Assembly: GCA_036346395.1 (NCBI GenBank)
Contig: CM070609.1
Location: forward strand, 25,494,223-25,558,222
Direction of reading: 5' to 3'
DNA: 64,000 nt
Source: Hsuehochloa calcarea
Lineage: Eukaryota > Streptophyta > Magnoliopsida > Poales > Poaceae
Positions 1-11,251 of the stretch are shown piece by piece. A program made the position numbers and the translations under genes. How positions within the stretch are numbered: position 1 is the first letter of the stretch; every line of letters begins with the position of its first letter. Below the pieces are notes generated by a model. That model made no database searches. It was not told where the DNA came from and saw nothing but the letters and a program-made list of their open reading frames with translations.

Positions 1-775
1 TCGGATCGGACGGAGCGGAGCGGAGATCGGATGGTCCGCACGCACGCTGGAGGGTTGGGTTCGATATGGTGTGGGTGGCGCAGTCGGAGCGCTTCAGGTA
101 GGTTGGGTCGAGATAGACCAAGTTAAAGTGGGCGGTCGGAGGAACAATGAAAACCTTATCGATAAAAAGGCTGAGATAGTTTGGGAATTGTTAGAGGTAG
201 GAGTTTAACTTCAAAAATTCTAAAATTTTTATATAAGGTTACTTGATCTAATAACAACCTTGTATAATATTTCTAGAGTTTTTCATACAATGCATTTCTC
301 TCTAGAAAAATCACAAGTTGCTGCCCTACGGGTTTAACTAAGGGATCAACTAGTTTGACTAGACCTTTAAAAATAGCAAATAAAATTTAAAAATTATAAA
401 ATTTTTCAGAGGAGTCACTAGGATGATCTATAAGCTAGGAAAAATAATTTTAGAGGATTATCACAATATTTGGTTAACAAGTTTCAAAGGGTTATGATTC
501 TAGTTAATTAAATCATTAAGTTTTTGAAATCAACAAAACTTAGAAATAAAATCCAGAAAATTCAAAAGACAACATGATGCATCAAAAGTTTTATTTTTTC
601 TTTCTTTCTCATTTTCATACATGAATTTCAATGCATTACCTTTGGTGTTATTCATGTACAACGTATGGTTATCTATATATAATCTATGTTGTTGAGAAAA
701 CTCTCTGTAGGTGTTAGTGGTGCACTATTTTGAACAGAAGAAAACGAGATGGTGCTGTGGAACAGTTTGGGGTAG
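1..775. other. Unassigned AT-rich sequence
   Basis: No gene or bounded transposon is recognised here. The first ~110 bases are GC-rich with short GGAGCGGA-like repeats; the rest is AT-rich and without a long open frame. It lies upstream of the MCAfunc-like relic. Confidence 0.4.
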
Positions 776-1110
776 GCAGCCACCATTGCCCAGCTGTCTA
801 GATTGGATGCCTTTGGGCTCACCTCAATTATCATGCAGGCGGTGCACAAGGTTCACCGCAATAATGAGGCCTGCAAGAAGCTCGTGTAGTGGGTCCAGAT
901 GATCACTGACCATCTAAATGGACTTGAAGAGGCCCTCCATTGTGCGTACATTCTCGCGTCCAGATGATCACTGACCATCTAAATGGACTTGAAGAGGCCC
1001 TCCATTGTGCGTACATTCTCATAACGACTTGCCAGAACAGCAGCTACATGTACTACTTCTTCATGGGTGAGAAGCTAGCCAGCTAGTTCAGTGATACCAC
1101 AGACATTCAG
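776..1110 (+). pseudogene. MCAfunc / PLAC8-type protein N-terminal relic
   Basis: The translation reads AATIAQLSRLDAFGLTSII, then MQAVHKVHRNNEACKKLV, then (after the duplication) a piece ending TTCQNSSYMYYFFMGEKLAS. This matches the N-terminal helical domain shared by plant MCA1-type calcium-channel proteins, PLAC8/cell-number-regulator proteins and related kinases, which begins with an IAQL.GLDA.GLI pattern. Stops occur after CKKLV and after KLAS, and a 65-bp tandem duplication shifts the frame, so it cannot be translated as one protein. Only about 100 residues remain, and no kinase or Cys-rich PLAC8 domain was found downstream. Seen: the motif and the breaks. Inference: decayed gene fragment, possibly left by duplication or transposon capture. 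Confidence 0.6.
893..1020. repeat. 65-bp tandem duplication inside the MCAfunc relic
   Basis: Two identical 63-bp copies lie at 893-955 and 958-1020, separated by two bases, giving a 65-bp period. The period is not a multiple of three, so the duplication shifts the reading frame. The identity of the copies indicates that the event is recent compared with the decay around it. Confidence 0.9.
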
Positions 1111-3052
1111 TAGGCATTAGCTGTGTAGCATGGGATTTGGTTCTGCCTCAAGAAGGGAGCTATGGTGTCCCCATCAAGGTTAGAAGGCCTTCTCTGTCTA
1201 AACCTTTTCTCTATTATTTTCAGTTTGGCATATTCAGATCTTTTAGAGTATTGCTTCATTTGTTTATATTTTCATGTTTGTCACTAGCATTGCTACATTT
1301 TATATTTTACTTACCTTCTTTCTCCATGGCTTTTAGTGCATGCATGTATATGAATTTGCTACAAAAGAAGAAAATATGCATGCTTTTAGAGTTGTAGGTT
1401 GATAGTTGAAGTTCAGTAGGTTAATGAAGTTCAAGGCACACCATTGCTGCAAGAGAATAAAACATGATGAAAATATAAATTATTTGTCATTTTTTAGTTA
1501 TTGGAAGCAATTCATATTTCAAGTCGCCTGAATATGACAAATTTTACATATTGGATGATAGTCAACAAATACATGATAACTTGTGGTTATTCTCTCCATA
1601 TACTCTTAGGCTTGGTGTAAATGGACCTTTTTCTGGTTCTATAATTTCCTCAGCATTTCCCAAATTTCCATTTGCCCACATTGTTCTCGAATTCTATGAT
1701 AAGGTTAATGTATTTGTTTTATGTTTTGCAGATACAAAAAAATCTTTTGTAACCTGAATGGCTACATCAACTGCAGTACGTACTGTGATTGCTTTTCTTC
1801 GAAGAGTGAGCTTCTCAATTTCTGTTCTACTAAAAAAGTTCAGAAAATGTCAGACATACGAACACATGTCTAGCATTCTTTGGTAGAAAATGTGTTTTAA
1901 TCACATAAATATTTCTTGCTAGTTGTTCCTGATACTCCTTTGTTGTAGCTACCTGCTAGATGACGCAAGGGAAGTGCATTCTCCTTGCTGTAATGCTAAT
2001 GATACTTTATTTTGTATTTTAGAACGCTGATTGTTCATATTTTTGCTTGTTATTTTCCCATCAGTTGGTTTGTTTATTTATTTTTCAGTTTTGTCACACA
2101 TCAACAATCTTACTGTTTTTCGGTGGTAGAAGTGTGTGATGTCCAGCATACAAAAAGAAGAAGAAGATAAACATGTAAAATCATCTTTTAGTATTGAATA
2201 CGTCCCTCACTTGACGTCATTGCAAAAATAATGCTATTGCTTTTCAGGTTTAATGTCTGGATTGGAAGTTGGAAAGATATACAAGGTGACAAGAATAAAA
2301 CACAGCAACCCCATAAGCTAGAATGGTTCTTTCGCTATTTGATAAACTTTTATTTTCATATTATGATTGTTTTCCTCTGATGCCAAATATATTTTATTCA
2401 ATTGTTACTCGGTAATTCATCGTCAATACCTCTATTTTCTTGCTCTACACCCCTACGCGCGCCAAGGCTCGCGCGTCGGCGTGCCACTGGTACATATCAA
2501 TCAATTCTTCTCTTGCGTGTGTTGGGCGGTTCATTAAAAAGAATTTAAACAATTCGACGTGTTCAATTGTCATCCAAGCTATCGATGCACACTTGTTTGT
2601 CTTAAACCATTATGTGGCAAGTTATTGTTCTGCTTGTGACATCTGCGGATGAAATGTTTTGCTTTTTTAATCTCTGTTGGAACATGGAAAGTTTAGAAGA
2701 TTTCTATTGGAATTGCATTTTTTTAAACTTTTGTGTTCTAAACATGCTCTTAGCATAGTTCAGCTGCCTTAGTAACTAGAGCATAGTTCAGCTGCCCTAG
2801 TAACCAGTAACTCAGGATTCTCGGCCGACTTGGCCCAGGTAACTTAAGGAAGGCCGAATCTTGGTGGGAGTACATCACAGTACACGGACGGCGCCAGACA
2901 CGCGCGCCACCGCGTGCAGCTAGGTGCCTAGGTTCGCGAGTGCGAGTTCCATCATGATTCATGGATACGGCGAACCTGACACCACGCTGGTGCCCGGCGC
3001 CGAACGCCTGTCTGCTAAAAAATGCCGGTGTCCCAAAACTGACTGATAAGAT
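1111..3052. other. Unassigned sequence, possible exon fragments
   Basis: No gene is recognised. An open stretch at about 1530-1757 on the plus strand ends next to a TTTTGCAG acceptor-like site at about 1729, and could be part of a decayed intron-containing gene. 2440-2490 and 2880-2950 are short GC-rich patches. The Copia element at 3058 inserted just beyond this segment. Confidence 0.35.
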
Positions 3053-3057
3053 CTTTT

Positions 3058-3547
3058 TGTTGGTATTTGCTCTTTTGATCTCTTTCTTTCTTTTGATTGG
3101 ATCTGAGGGTTTTTGTGGTTCGGGTTCGAGAGAAACCGACAGATAGAGAGAGAGAGAGGGTTACCGTCCGATGTAGAGGAGGTAGGGTTGGCCATGGCGG
3201 TTCGTCTGTGAAGGTCTGCGCTAGGGCAGCGATGGTCGGTGGAGAGGTGCGGGGCTCCTCGGTGGCGGAGTGTCCCGGGCGGAGGCGATCTCTCTGGCGG
3301 CGGAGATCCGGCGGTGGTACTTCCCGTCGCTTGAGCGCCGCCCTCTTAGATCGGATCTAGGGCTTTGTAGGTTAGGGTTTGTGGTGGCACACGGTGAACT
3401 TCGTGGTGTGTGCAGCCGGCCCCCACCCTTCCTTTATATGGCGGCGCGGCGAGGCCCACTGACCATCTTGGTGGGCGCCCCGATCGTAGCGCGATCGATG
3501 GGGTGGGCATTTGGCCGTTGGGCCAAATGCCCGAGATCATTCTAACA
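3058..3547 (-). repeat. Copia 3' LTR (left copy, 490 bp)
   Basis: Runs from TGTTGG to CTAACA, with 5-bp inverted termini. It contains a short (GA)n tract at about 3144-3158 that is longer in the other LTR. Next to it inside the element is the polypurine tract, which makes this the 3' LTR in the minus-strand orientation. Confidence 0.95.
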
Positions 3548-3562
3548 TTCTCCCCCTTGATC
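3548..3562 (-). promoter_or_regulatory. Polypurine tract of the Copia element
   Basis: On the minus strand the sequence reads GATCAAGGGGGAGAA directly before the LTR start TGTTAGAATG. This is the expected plus-strand primer position for an LTR retrotransposon. Confidence 0.85.
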
Positions 3563-3735
3563 TCAATCTATGCTTTATCTTTAATTACTTTTGACTTTAC
3601 TCATTCCATCACAAATTGGTGCATAGAACGTGTCTCATCGTCACGGTCAATTGCCGATAGATTCAACAGCTACAATACACATCATTGTTCTGAAATAGTT
3701 ACTTTAATCTTTTGGGCCATCTTTTAGTCCAGGAA

Positions 3736-4460
3736 TCATAGGCTTTCCCTTAAACCCATGCCGGCTATATGTTCTCTGAACACGTTGGGTGGTAAGCCTT
3801 TAGTAAGCGGATCCGCTAACATCTTTGCGGTGCTTATATGCTCAAGATTTATAATTTGATCCCGAACTTTATTTTTCACAACATAGTATTTTATGTCAAT
3901 GTGTTTGGCAGCACCACTTGACTTATTGTTGTGGGCATACATTACTGCTAGTTCATTATCGCGGTACAACTTAAGTGGTCTATTGATGTCGTCAACCACT
4001 TTTAAACCGGGTATGAACTTCTTTGCAGTTCACTGCCCGTAGCCTCATAACATGCTACAAACTCGGCATACATTGTGGGCGATGTAGTGACGGTTTGCTT
4101 TGAGCTTTTCCACGATATCGCTCCTCCAAATGTAGTGAACACATATCCGGATGTTGACTTTCTATCATCTTCCGCAAAATCGAATCTGTATACCCACTAT
4201 ATGGAGTAAATCGATCTTACGTATGTCATCATGAGGCCTTTTGTTCCTTGCAAATAACGCAAGACTTTCTTTATCAATTTCCAATGTTCTATTCCAGGAT
4301 TGCTCTGGAATCTGCCAAGTAACCCGGTAACAAAAGCTAAGTCGTATGTGCACACTTGAGCATCTTGTAAGCTTCCAATTTGAAGCATATGGAACCGCTT
4401 TCATTTGATCGATCTCATCTTTGGTTCCTAGGGCATTGAAAATCCCCATATCATCGCCCT
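3736..4460 (-). pseudogene. Copia RNase H domain (broken)
   Basis: Minus-strand translation shows the Copia RNase H order: a DLAFVTGLLGRFQSNPG-like stretch, the VGYTDSDFAEDDRKSTSGYV block, TTSPTMYAEFVACYEA, and the end HIDIKYYVVKNKV with LADPLTKGLPPNVF. These blocks are in different frames around 4020-4210, so at least two frameshifts separate them. The domain removes RNA from the RNA:DNA hybrid during reverse transcription. It is the last domain before the 3' LTR. Confidence 0.88.
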
Positions 4461-4463
4461 TGA

Positions 4464-5292
4464 CTATAGGTGCGGTGAAGGACTACATTTATGCATCCCA
4501 AATTTCTTTAAGATTTTCTCTATGTATGTCTTTTGTGATAGTCCCAATATCCCTTTGTTTCTATCCGGTGAATTTGATCCTAGAACGAACGAAGCTTCAC
4601 CAAGATCTTTCATATCAAAGTTTGAAGACAAAATTTCTTTGTCTCCGATGTGATCGACATCACTACTAGCCAAGAGGGATATCATCCACATACAGGATTA
4701 GGAAGATAAACTTCCCATCTTTAAACTTTGTATAGACACAGTTGTCCTCTACATTCTCTTTAAACCCAAATTTTCTTATTGTACTGTCAAACTTCAAGTA
4801 CCACTGTCTTGAAGCTTGCTTTAACCCATAAATCGATTTCTTTAGGCGGCATCCCATTCTTTCATTTCCTTTCACGACAAAACCTTTCGGTTGTGCCATG
4901 TAAACATTTTCCTCCAAATCCCCATTAAGAAATGTCGTCTTTACATCCATCTGATGTAACTCTAAATCATAATGTGCTACTAATGCCATTATGATTCTGA
5001 AGGAATCTTTACAGGAGACTGGAGAAAAGGTCTCATTGTAATCAATCCCTTCTCTTTGCGTAAAGCCTTTTGCCACAAGTCGCGCTTTGTATCTTTCTAC
5101 ATTCCCTTGGGAGTCAAGCTTTGTTTTGTAGACCCATTTACAGCCTACTGTTTTGGCTCCTTTAGGAATAATTTCCAAGTCCCAGACTTTATTAGCCTTC
5201 ATGGACCTCATTTCCTCTTCCATGGCCTCAAGCCATTTTGAAGAATTTTCGTTTCTCATGGCTTCTTCAAATGAGGTGGGATCATCCTCCAT
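4464..5292 (-). pseudogene. Copia reverse transcriptase domain (broken)
   Basis: The longest open part (4666-5292) carries the Copia reverse transcriptase landmarks: WVYKTKLDSQGNVERYKARL, the catalytic QMDVKTTFLNGDLEE, KKSIYGLKQASRQWY and the active-site YVDDI. The frame changes near 4690, after which the continuation reads ILSSNFDMKDLGEASFVLG. Catalytic aspartates in MDVKT and YVDD are present, but the polyprotein is interrupted on both sides. Confidence 0.92.
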
Positions 5293-5435
5293 TTGAAATT
5301 TCTCTATATGATAAATCTGATAATCATCAGAAATAGCTGATCTTCTTACTCTTTGAGACCTCCTCGGGGCCTCCTCATTTGGTACATCTTACATTTGAAA
5401 TTCTTTGTTGCTCCCCTCATTTGTGGCAATGGGTT

Positions 5436-5987
5436 CTATAGGATCTGAAGAACGGGTTCCTCATTCTCATTCATTGTTGCCACAGAGGAACAATAACAGT
5501 CTTGGCACCACAGTGTCTTGTCTGCGGTCTGCAATGACAGCAGTAGTGAGAAGAGTGGCTCTTGAATCATCGGAGTGGGCACATATACCCGCTTCTCTTG
5601 AAGATCAATCTCTCGAGCTACCATGCTCCCCCTCATCATTTCATCCTCTAAGAAGACAGCGTGTCTCGTTTCTACAAACTTTGTATATCTGTGTGGACAG
5701 TAGAAACGAAAACCTTTTGACTTTTCAGGGTAGCCAATGAAATGGCAACTTACTGTTTTGGGATCAAGCTTTCCAAGGTTTGGGTTAAATACTTTAGCCT
5801 CAGCAGGACTCCCCCACACACGCAAGTGGTTTAGTGAGAGAGCTCTTCCTGTCCACAACTCGTACGGTGTTTTGGGCACCGACTTACTAGGCACTCTATT
5901 GAGAATATGAATGGCGATTTTCAACGCCTCCATCCATAAACTCAATGGGAGTGTGGAGTAGCTCATCATGCTTCGCACCATATCCAT
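5436..5987 (-). pseudogene. Copia integrase C-terminal part
   Basis: Reads LNRVPSKSVPKTPYELWTGR, then HLRVWGSPAEAKVF and SCHFIGYPEKSKGFRFY. This is the typical junction between the Copia integrase core and the region before reverse transcriptase. A frameshift near 6000 separates it from the integrase core. Confidence 0.88.
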
Positions 5988-6008
5988 CGAGTGCAGTTGC
6001 GTCTTTCA

Positions 6009-6512
6009 TTACTCCATTTCTTTGAGGTTCGCCTGTGTAGAATCTTGAGCCACTATGCCATTTTCCTGTAAAAACCTTGCAAAAGGTCCAGGAACTTGTC
6101 CATATGGGGTATGTCGACCGTAGTACTCCCCCCCACGATCAGATCGAACTATCTTAATCTTTAAATCGTGTTGGTTTTCAACTTCAGCCTTAAATATCTT
6201 GAATTTATCCAAGGCTTCATTTCTTTCTTTGATTGGATAAATATATCCATAACGGGAGTAATCATCCGTGAATGTTATGAATGAGTCATATCCATCCACA
6301 CTTTTCACAGGAAAAGGACCACAAATGTCTGTGTGAACAATTTGTAGAACTCCTGTGCTTCTTTTGGCGTCTTTCTTAATTTTCTTTACATATTTTCCTT
6401 TAATGCATTCTCTGCATTGTTCTAAGTCTGAGAACTCTAATAGAGGAAGAATTTCATTCTTAACTAGTCTTTCTATTCTCCCCTCGAAATATGGCCTAAG
6501 CAGCGGTGCCAT
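6009..6512 (-). pseudogene. Copia integrase core (broken)
   Basis: Contains the zinc-region end CRECIKGKYVK and the DDE core: VHTDICGPFPV with the first Asp, FTDDYSRYGYIYPI, and IVRSDRGGEYYG with the second Asp, then FLQENGIVAQDS with the Glu. The three acidic residues are visible. The frame is offset from both the protease block upstream and the integrase C-terminal block downstream, so the protein is not made as one chain. Confidence 0.92.
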
Positions 6513-7315
6513 AATTTCGACGATTCATTATGAGTTCTCTTTCGTTTTCTGTTTACATTCGTAGACGAGGATTCAATCACTTTCTCGCACGCGACGTTCC
6601 CATTATCGCATACGACATTCATATCATCACATAGTGATAACAAATAAAGCTCATTTTGTAATATGGCAAGACCAACACATTCTTTATTAAATATTATTTC
6701 ACACTTGCCATTTCCAAAATTACAATCATAACCATCTTTGTCCAAATTTGAAACACTAATCAAATTCCTCTGTAAAGAGGGAACAAAAAGGACATCTCTA
6801 AGTAAAAGATTGGAGCCATTAGCTAACTCTAATGAAAGATCGCCAACGGCTTCAACTTCAGCTTGGACTCCATTTGCAACTTTAATGCATCTTTCGTTTC
6901 TTTGCGTAGTCCTCGTCGAACGGAATCCCTGTAAGGAATTAGCAACATGAACAGTTGCTCCTGAGTCAATCCACCAAGTGGATTTCGAATATTGCACATA
7001 CAAGCATTCATTTATGAAGGTAATAATGTTCTCACCTTTCTTTGCCATTATCATCTTTAAGTAATCGGGATGTTCTTCTTGTAGTGTCCTGGTCTTCTTC
7101 TGATGAAGACACCGATCTTTGTCTCTGATAAATTTATTCTGTTGAGGTGATGGACGAGGCTTTTCCTTGTTCTTTGAGAAGGAGGTCTTGTTGAAGTTCT
7201 TTTTCTTGTTATCCTTCACATAGTTGATAGATCCACCATGTGAGGATTTAATTCTTTCCTCCTCTTGAACACACATAGCTATGCACTTTTCTAAGTCCCA
7301 TTTATCGGTCAGCAT
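6473..7315 (-). pseudogene. Copia protease and GAG-pre-integrase region
   Basis: A 280-residue open stretch begins in the C-terminal part of gag (DKWDLEKCIAMCVQEEERI), passes the aspartic protease motif WWIDSGATVHVAN, then RDVLFVPSLQRNLISVSNL, and ends with the GAG-pre-integrase motif LWHRCLGHIS. A CCHC zinc knuckle expected between gag and protease is not clear and may be lost near 7080-7130. Confidence 0.92.
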
Positions 7316-7870
7316 GTTGTAGTTGACAACAAAGGTGTCAAACTTTTCCTAAGCAAGGAAGCAAAAATCAAGTGAATAAGGAACTCATCCTTGAGAGCCA
7401 AATCCATTGGTTTAAGCTTGGATGCCAAGTTGCTCATCCTTAGTATGTGTTCTCTTATTCCGGTGCCACCACGAATACCTTTACTGTCACAAGTCGCTTA
7501 ATCACCGTGTAGCATATGTCTTTGAAGAGCGATGAACCGACTCTTTATTTTCTCAAGGTATACGTGGCGGTGTCACATTCTGCGATTGAGCCCACAATTG
7601 CGAGCTCAATCGTGTTCTTTATCACGACCATACATTTCTTGTTAGCTGTGGTCCATTTCTTATGCTCAAGGTCATAAGACATCTGTAAGGGAGCTTGATC
7701 CCTCTGTCTTTTCATCAAGCGATATCATCCTCATTTTGATCCTCACTAGTGCCATAGGCTCGGTGGGTCGTCTTTGTAGTGAGGACCCACCCACCTCGGC
7801 CAAGATAAGCGCTAAGTCTATCTTTTCTTCCACTCTCCATAATTATCTCCTTTGAGTGGAATTTCTCGAT
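7316..7870 (-). pseudogene. Copia gag N-terminal region (broken)
   Basis: Minus-strand fragments match the usual Copia gag: a LKGDNYGEW-like start near 7850-7870, AEVGWVLTTKT, then near 7320-7450 IREHILRMSNLASKL and DEFLIHLIFASL. Several stops and frame changes lie between them. Gag forms the virus-like particle of the retrotransposon; this copy could not make it. Confidence 0.75.
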
Positions 7871-7899
7871 ACAACCCATCAAGTTGTATCCTTTGAAAA

Positions 7900-8952
7900 A
7901 TTAGTTCAAATAAAGTGAGAACGTATCAGAAAATTATATGCCTTATTTCCAACGTTGGTCAAAAAATCGACATATAATTAAATCAATTTTATCTATACAT
8001 TAAAACTATATCACCGTTGGGCAGAAATAGAAACAATGTATAAAAAAAACATCAATTAAAATTATAATACTGTTATTATCAACTTTGGTCAGAAAATAAC
8101 AATATCATAATTCACAACAATTCTTAAAAATTAAATTCTCTCGTTGGTTGAATTTAATTAAAAGAATTAATCAACATTAACTTTTGCGTGAGCGCAATTA
8201 TTCTAAAATAATTCATTATTGAAGCATTATCTCACACATTTAATCTCTGAAAAAATTAACACGTTGGTGCAAAATTTTACAGAGATTTGAATCAAATTTC
8301 ATTCAAAAAAGCTTCTGAAAACAATTAAATTTAATTCTGGATTATACTGTTCAAAACCGGCCGATTTACTGTTTGAAACCGGTCGAGTTACTATTCAAAA
8401 CGCCATTTCGCCCGTTCTTGTGCCATGACCCGGCGGCCGCTTCGCGCGGCCACGCAGCCACTTGCCGCATCGCGCAGCCGTGCCTCGGGCACAGGCGCGA
8501 AAATCACCATACGCCAGCGCTCGCGCAGCGCTCGATCTCAAAGTTGCTTTGAATCGGACGGTGGGCGGCGATCCGGCGAGAACAAAAACCGCGGCCGTCA
8601 CGAAACCCTAAACCATTCGTTCCTTCTCTCTCTCTCACTTCGCTCGGGCGGCGGAAGAAACGACGCGAGAAGAAGAGGCGGCCGCGCGCCGCCAGAGCCC
8701 TCTCGCCGGCGTGTGCGCTCCCCGAGAGGAGCGCGCGCCGTCAGCGGCTCGTGTCGGCGCCCTTTCACGCCGGGGCCGCTTCGGCCGGCTTTGGGCGACG
8801 GCGAGCCCACGGCTCGGCGGTCTCACCGCCGGCGACGACGACGGCGAGCTCACACTCGCTGACCCTCCTCACGGCGGGTAAGACCCGATCTATTAGATCT
8901 AGGGTTAGGGTTTCTTTTGGAGCTTCGTTCGTTCTTTTCTTTTGTCGTCTAG
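7900..8952 (-). other. Copia 5' leader: AT-rich periodic part and GC-rich part
   Basis: Between gag and the primer site are two contrasting segments. 7900-8400 is AT-rich and carries a CGTTGG-centred motif at about 7953, 8016, 8083, 8142 and 8262, spaced roughly 60 bases or a double step. 8340-8400 holds three short CAAAACCGG-like repeats. 8400-8900 is very GC-rich. No coding function was recognised. Confidence 0.7.
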
Positions 8953-8964
8953 GCTCTGATACCA
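8953..8964 (-). promoter_or_regulatory. Primer binding site, initiator tRNA-Met type
   Basis: On the minus strand the sequence reads TGGTATCAGAGC, complementary to the 3' end of plant initiator tRNA-Met, one base inside the 5' LTR. This fixes the orientation of the element. Confidence 0.95.
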
Positions 8965-8965
8965 T

Positions 8966-9461
8966 TGTTGGTATTTGCTCTTTTGATCTCTTTCTTTCTT
9001 TTGATTGGATCTGGGGTTTTTGTGGTTCGGGTTCGAGAGAAACCGACAGATAGAGAGAGAGAGAGAGAGAGAGAGGGTTACCGTCCGATGTAGAGGAGGT
9101 AGGGTTGGCCATGGCGGTTCGTCCGTGAAGGTCTGCGCTAGGGCAGCGACGGTCGGTGGAGAGGTGCGGGGCTCCTCGGTGGCGGAGTGTCCCGGGCGGA
9201 GGCGATCTCTCTGGCGGCGGAGATCCGGCGGTGGTACTTCCCGTCGCTTGAGCGCCGCCCTCTTAGATCGGATCTAGGGCTTTGTAGGTTAGGGTTTGTG
9301 GCGGCACACGGTGAACTTCGTGGTGTGTGCAGCCGGCCCCCACCCTTCCTTTATATGACGTCATGACAGGGCCCACCACCATCTTGGTGGCGCCCCGATC
9401 GTATGCGATCGATGGGGTGGGCATTTGGCCGTTGGGCCAAATGCCCGAGATCATTCTAACA
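8966..9461 (-). repeat. Copia 5' LTR (right copy, 496 bp)
   Basis: Same termini as the left LTR. It has a longer (GA)n tract at about 9052-9074 and several substitutions compared with 3058-3547. It is followed directly by the CTTTT target duplication. Confidence 0.95.
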
Positions 9462-9466
9462 CTTTT

Positions 9467-10618
9467 GTTTTATTTAAAAGAAACAATTGGGCACAATGGA
9501 TTTTGTATATTCCTTGACAATGAAATGTTACACCAACTAACGGACAATGGATTTCAGATTTTCACTGGTCTTCTGCCAGGGTTCAAGGTTCATCTTTTGT
9601 TCCCTTTTGGCAACCACTGGAGATAAAAGCACTTATGCTTGACTTTATGGCCGCCTTTTCATCCTCTTCCTCCACCATGAAAGGCGGCTTGAATCGCACG
9701 CACTGACCAGTGCATTGATCCAGAATATATAGATTACAGATTACAAGAGTCCTTGACTTCTGCAGCAAGGAAGAAAATAAGGATCGGTTGGATCCCAATT
9801 GCCGGACGAGGAATTTTGGATCGGCACGGTTCTGTAGTCCAAGCAGACAGCAGGCTGTGATGAATTCCATGAGGAAGACGAGCCGGAGATGTATCTTCCA
9901 ACACATCCTTGTCTTCCCCTCTTCTTGTTCCCAGTCCCTTTCTTCAAGTGGAGTTATATATTAAGAATTCCAGGCAAACGAAAAATGCGCATCTGTTAAG
10001 CTGTCTATTTATTGTTTCTATGCTAGCTATTTGATGGGGTCATCGCTGCTGATCTGTAGTTGTCCACAGGCTACTTGGTTGGTACAATGGTTCTGACTAC
10101 TTAGAACCAACACTTTACTTTTATAGTGTTACGTACATTTAGGTTGGCATTGTTCATGCCTTCTCTCATTTGTTTCTATGTGCCTAATTACATTAGATTT
10201 GTTACCTTTCTCTTCCAACATTGTGTATAAGGACCTTTCACTACTTGAAAGTTCAGATAAGAAGGTGTCAACAATTCAATGTTCGAAAGTTACATTTTAA
10301 ACCGGAGTGGTTTCTGCTTCCCTCAAGCGATTCCTTTCAGACTTCAGTTTATTCTCAAAGCTTAAGCAGGCAGGTTACAGGTAGAACTTGTAAGTTGTTA
10401 TTGTTAAACTAGTGTGTGTGTGTTGGAACTTGGAGACAGGAGACAGAATGATACGGCTGGGAAGAGATTTAGAAATTTCATAGCTTGTACTTGTATACAT
10501 GAAAATTTTAGTCAAATGCTACGGTGCTACTAAGCATTTCTCTTCCAATGACTAAAGGTTAACCATTATCAATCTTTATTAGAAACGTCGGTGAGGTCGT
10601 CAGCTTAGAAGTTAACTG
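9467..10618. other. Unassigned sequence
   Basis: No gene is recognised. A minus-strand open stretch at 9583-9947 has serine-rich pieces such as GRYISGSSSSWNSSQPAV in one frame, but I could not assign a family. The rest is AT-rich with no terminal repeats that I could pair. Confidence 0.3.
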
Positions 10619-11043
10619 TTTTTTTTTTGTTGAAAGAAACGGCAGGAGTTCTGCCATGCATTAAAGGAGAGCAAAATAATACAGCCGCAGTTTTAAAGGT
10701 TCACGACCTGAAACAAAACAATGCCGCAGCCAACAGAGATAAAAATTTGAAAAGCTACTGCACTGTCAGAATACTAACGCGGCAACTAACTACTAGCTTA
10801 ACAGCCTCTAGTCAGTCCTTGATGCGCTCTCTTTCTCTGAACGACATCCTCCTGGATCTTACCAAGAACCTGTCGAAGAGTCTGGTAGTATCTCTGCTCG
10901 AAAATTCTGCCATTACGCTACTTCCACAAGTTCCAACAACTGTATATAACTATCCCATCAGAAACATTCCTGTGTCTACTTGCAACTTCCTGTCGGAAGT
11001 TTTGGCGAACTTCTTTGAGCTGAACCTGCTGTTACGAGATTAG
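10619..11043 (-). mobile_element. LINE (non-LTR retrotransposon) 3'-end fragment
   Basis: A T-run at 10619-10628 is the poly(A) tail of a minus-strand element. Further in, the minus strand reads CWNLWK, NGRIFEQRYYQTL and QEDVVQRKRAH, which fits the W.IWK.RN.RIF end of the zinc-binding region of plant LINE reverse-transcriptase ORF2. A stop interrupts the motif after NLWK. Only the last ~400 bp are present, as expected for 5'-truncated LINE insertions. No target duplication was identified. Confidence 0.7.
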
Positions 11044-11239
11044 CAGAGAGAATCCTGGGAACTCAATCCAATTAGCAATAAGCCACCAATTGAGTTTAAC
11101 TGTGATACGAATTGAGTTTAAGTCCGATATAAATTTTATTTTCTACTCTAATCTATAGTTCTATTTCTACACGAAGTCTTTCATATACCACTGTAAATAT
11201 GTCTATATTCCTATTTTTATGTGCATTATTTATAACAAG

Positions 11240-11251
11240 TGGTATTAGAGC
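11240..11251 (+). promoter_or_regulatory. Primer binding site of a second Copia element
   Basis: TGGTATTAGAGC, a one-base variant of the tRNA-Met primer site, lies two bases after a CA end (ATAACA, ending 11237). This suggests a 5' LTR ending at 11237. I could not fix the start of that LTR and found no matching second LTR in the window. Confidence 0.7.

Larger units (their letters stand above)
3058..9461 (-). mobile_element. Copia-type LTR retrotransposon, 6.4 kb, degenerate
   Basis: Two LTRs (3058-3547 and 8966-9461) bound the element. Each begins TGTTGGTATT and ends ATTCTAACA on the plus strand. The flanking 5 bp are CTTTT on both sides (3053-3057 and 9462-9466), a perfect target duplication. 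Read on the minus strand, the primer site is inside the right LTR, followed by gag, protease, integrase, reverse transcriptase and RNase H, then the polypurine tract at the left LTR. Integrase before reverse transcriptase is the Copia order. Every coding block is broken by frameshifts or stops, so the copy is not autonomous. The LTRs differ by a GA-repeat length change, a few substitutions and a small block near 3437-3500 / 9357-9410, so it is not brand new. Confidence 0.97.

Noticed and set aside
711..902. 63-residue open frame at 711-902
   Set aside because: It overlaps the MCAfunc relic in another frame; the recognisable protein pattern is in the frame starting at 776.
8425..8862. Arg-rich 145-residue open frame
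   Set aside because: It lies in the GC-rich leader of the Copia element on the opposite strand; its composition explains the open frame and no domain is visible.
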